Below are positions 5,114 to 6,264 of a stretch of DNA of 6,264 bases, one piece after another. Each line of letters begins with the position of its first letter. Positions within the stretch are counted from its first letter, which is position 1. The notes under the pieces were generated by a model. It had not been told where the DNA came from. It did no database searches and was given only the letters and a program-made list of their open reading frames with translations. The DNA lies in contig JBJFGY010000102.1 of NCBI GenBank assembly GCA_051893155.1, forward strand, positions 1 to 6,264, given 5' to 3'. The position numbers and the translations under genes were made by a program. This DNA comes from UBA6448 sp051893155 (GTDB lineage: Bacteria > Bacillota_I > Bacilli_A > RF39 > UBA660).

Positions 5114-6159
5114 TGGATGATATTTTTGTAGTTATTCCTACACTTAATCCTAATATTGAAATATTATCTTCATTTTTAGAAAAACTATTAAAACTTACAA
5201 ATAATATTTTAGTTTATGATGATGGAAGTAGAAAAGAATATGAATCATTTTTTAAAGAACTTGAAAAAAAGAAAATTATTGTTTTACATCATTATATTAA
5301 TTTAGGAAAAGGTAGAGCAATGAAAGATGCCTTTAACTATTTACTTTTAAAATATCCTAATTTAAAAGGTGTAGTTACCGCAGATAGTGATGGTCAACAT
5401 AGCCCAAAAGATATTGAAAAAATAGCGAAACAAATTAATAAACATCCTGAGGGTCTTATTCTGGGAGTACGTGATTTTTCTAAAGAAAATGTTCCAAAAA
5501 GAAATATGCTTGGTAATGTAATTACTCGTAATGTATTTAAACTTTTTGTAGGTCTTAAAATTACTGATACGCAAACAGGTTTAAGAGGCTATCCTAAAGT
5601 AGTAATGAGTAAATTTATGTCTACTAAAGGAGAAAGATTTGAATATGAAACGAATATGCTTATTGAATCAATTGAAAAGAATGTGCCAATTTATGAAGTA
5701 CCAATTGAAACAATATATATTTCTGGTAATAGTGAAAGTCATTTTAATCCAATAAAAGATTCATTTGATATTTATAAATTGTTTGTTAAATTTATTTTTT
5801 CTTCAATTTCATCATTTATTATAGATATAATCCTTTTTTGGTTATTTTCTAAATTAATTAAAACGAATAATTATATTTTGCTATCAACAATATTTGCAAG
5901 AATTATATCTAGTTTTTATAATTATTTTGTTAATGCTTCATTAGTATTTAAAAATAAAAATAATTTATCATTTATTAAATATGTATTATTATGTATAATC
6001 CAAATGTTTATTTCTGGAATATGTGTTAATTTTATCTTTAAAAAATTAAATATTAATTTAATTGTTATTAAACTTATTGTTGATATAATTATTTTTATAG
6101 TAAATTTTATAATTCAAAGAAAATTTATCTTTGTAGGTGAATATGAAAAAAATAAATAA
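5113..6159 (+). CDS. GT2 polyprenyl-phosphate glycosyltransferase fused to GtrA-like domain
   Basis: Residues 1-215 are a family 2 glycosyltransferase of the DPM1/polyprenol-phosphate sugar synthase type: VVIPTLN (6-12), YDDGS (35-39), NLGKGRAMKDAF (63-74), the metal-binding DSDGQH (91-96), DTQTGLRGY (152-160) and FEYETNML (176-183). Residues 220-340 form a GtrA-like membrane domain (four spans, about 224-247, 253-275, 286-306 and 314-337) with the family's FARIISSFYNYFVNASLVF and FIIQRKFIF signatures. Such enzymes move a sugar from a nucleotide donor to undecaprenyl phosphate on the inner face, and GtrA proteins are proposed to flip the product outward; the fusion places both steps in one polypeptide. 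The sugar cannot be told from sequence. The start ATG shares one base with the previous TAA (TAATG), with AGGTG at 5101-5105, 7 nt upstream. The next gene starts 17 nt before its stop. Confidence 0.92.
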   Translation: MDDIFVVIPTLNPNIEILSSFLEKLLKLTNNILVYDDGSRKEYESFFKELEKKKIIVLHHYINLGKGRAMKDAFNYLLLKYPNLKGVVTADSDGQHSPKDIEKIAKQINKHPEGLILGVRDFSKENVPKRNMLGNVITRNVFKLFVGLKITDTQTGLRGYPKVVMSKFMSTKGERFEYETNMLIESIEKNVPIYEVPIETIYISGNSESHFNPIKDSFDIYKLFVKFIFSSISSFIIDIILFWLFSKLIKTNNYILLSTIFARIISSFYNYFVNASLVFKNKNNLSFIKYVLLCIIQMFISGICVNFIFKKLNINLIVIKLIVDIIIFIVNFIIQRKFIFVGEYEKNK

Positions 6160-6264
6160 AAAAATTATTATTCCAATTAGTTTATTAATACTTTTTATTA
6201 TTAATACTATTTTAGTAATAAGTAATAAAGTAACCATAATTGATAAAAGTATTCATGATTATAT
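6143..6264 (+). CDS. N-terminus of a membrane protein, possibly PAP2-type phosphatase (partial)
   Basis: The reading frame from ATG at 6143 stays open to the window edge, giving 40 complete codons. It starts MKKINKKIIIP, has one hydrophobic span (about 8-27), then NKVTIIDKSIHDY. A first span followed by an 'iDxxixdyi' segment is the usual beginning of PAP2 lipid phosphatases (undecaprenyl-diphosphatase-like), which would fit an operon using undecaprenyl phosphate, but none of the catalytic motifs lie within the window, so this is a suggestion only. AGGTG (6135-6139) precedes the ATG by 3 nt, a tight spacing. It overlaps the glycosyltransferase gene by 17 nt in another frame. Confidence 0.6.
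   Translation, partial: MKKINKKIIIPISLLILFIINTILVISNKVTIIDKSIHDY

Noticed and set aside
5362..5574. Leftward 70-codon open frame inside the glycosyltransferase gene
   Set aside because: It is antisense to the catalytic core of a clear GT2 domain and has shadow-like composition; no independent promoter or Shine-Dalgarno is evident.
1..6264. TGA-to-tryptophan recoding, as in Mollicutes
   Set aside because: Tryptophans in the genes are TGG and no real gene is interrupted by an in-frame TGA; absence of TGA stops in eight genes alone is too little evidence.

Overview
The window is very AT-rich (roughly one quarter G+C by eye), with A/T-ending codons, AGA-dominated arginine, strong AGGTG/AGGAG Shine-Dalgarno sites and Gram-positive-type envelope genes. 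This points to a low-GC Firmicutes/Bacilli-type bacterium, probably an uncultured, gut-type lineage close to the Mollicutes/RF39 or Erysipelotrichia-like groups; the lineage is inference. Tryptophan is written TGG, no gene needs TGA as a sense codon, and every visible stop is TAA or TAG, so there is no positive sign of a recoded TGA.

Left part (1-2715): a small YqfQ/VrrA-like gene reads leftwards (34-297) and is divergent from a two-gene rightward unit. That unit encodes a type II secretion/type IV pilus inner-membrane platform protein (GspF/PilC/ComGB family, 393-1961) and a prepilin peptidase (PilD/ComC family, 1969-2715). Both act in assembling type IV pilus-like or competence pseudopilus fibres: the peptidase matures prepilins and the platform protein anchors the assembly machine. 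The ATPase and the pilins are not here.

Middle (2712-2943): a 31-codon single-span membrane microprotein gene, too short for ordinary ORF calling, reads leftwards. It has its own good promoter and ribosome binding site, and its stop codon overlaps the prepilin peptidase stop.

Right part (2944-6264): a tightly packed rightward operon of four envelope genes. These are a membrane-anchored phosphodiester glycosidase (NAGPA domain), an unrecognised membrane-anchored extracytoplasmic protein, a GT2 glycosyltransferase fused to a GtrA-like membrane domain, and the first 40 codons of a membrane protein whose start resembles PAP2-type lipid phosphatases. Spacings of 7 nt, -1 nt and -17 nt imply co-transcription and translational coupling. 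Together they suggest synthesis, export and trimming of a polyprenyl-phosphate-linked sugar used to decorate a surface glycan.

No rRNA, tRNA, CRISPR, insertion sequence or riboswitch was seen. No gap without a gene exceeds 300 bases. The window is mostly a compact chromosomal region; the most notable items are the microprotein, the extended platform protein and the glycan operon with its unknown component.
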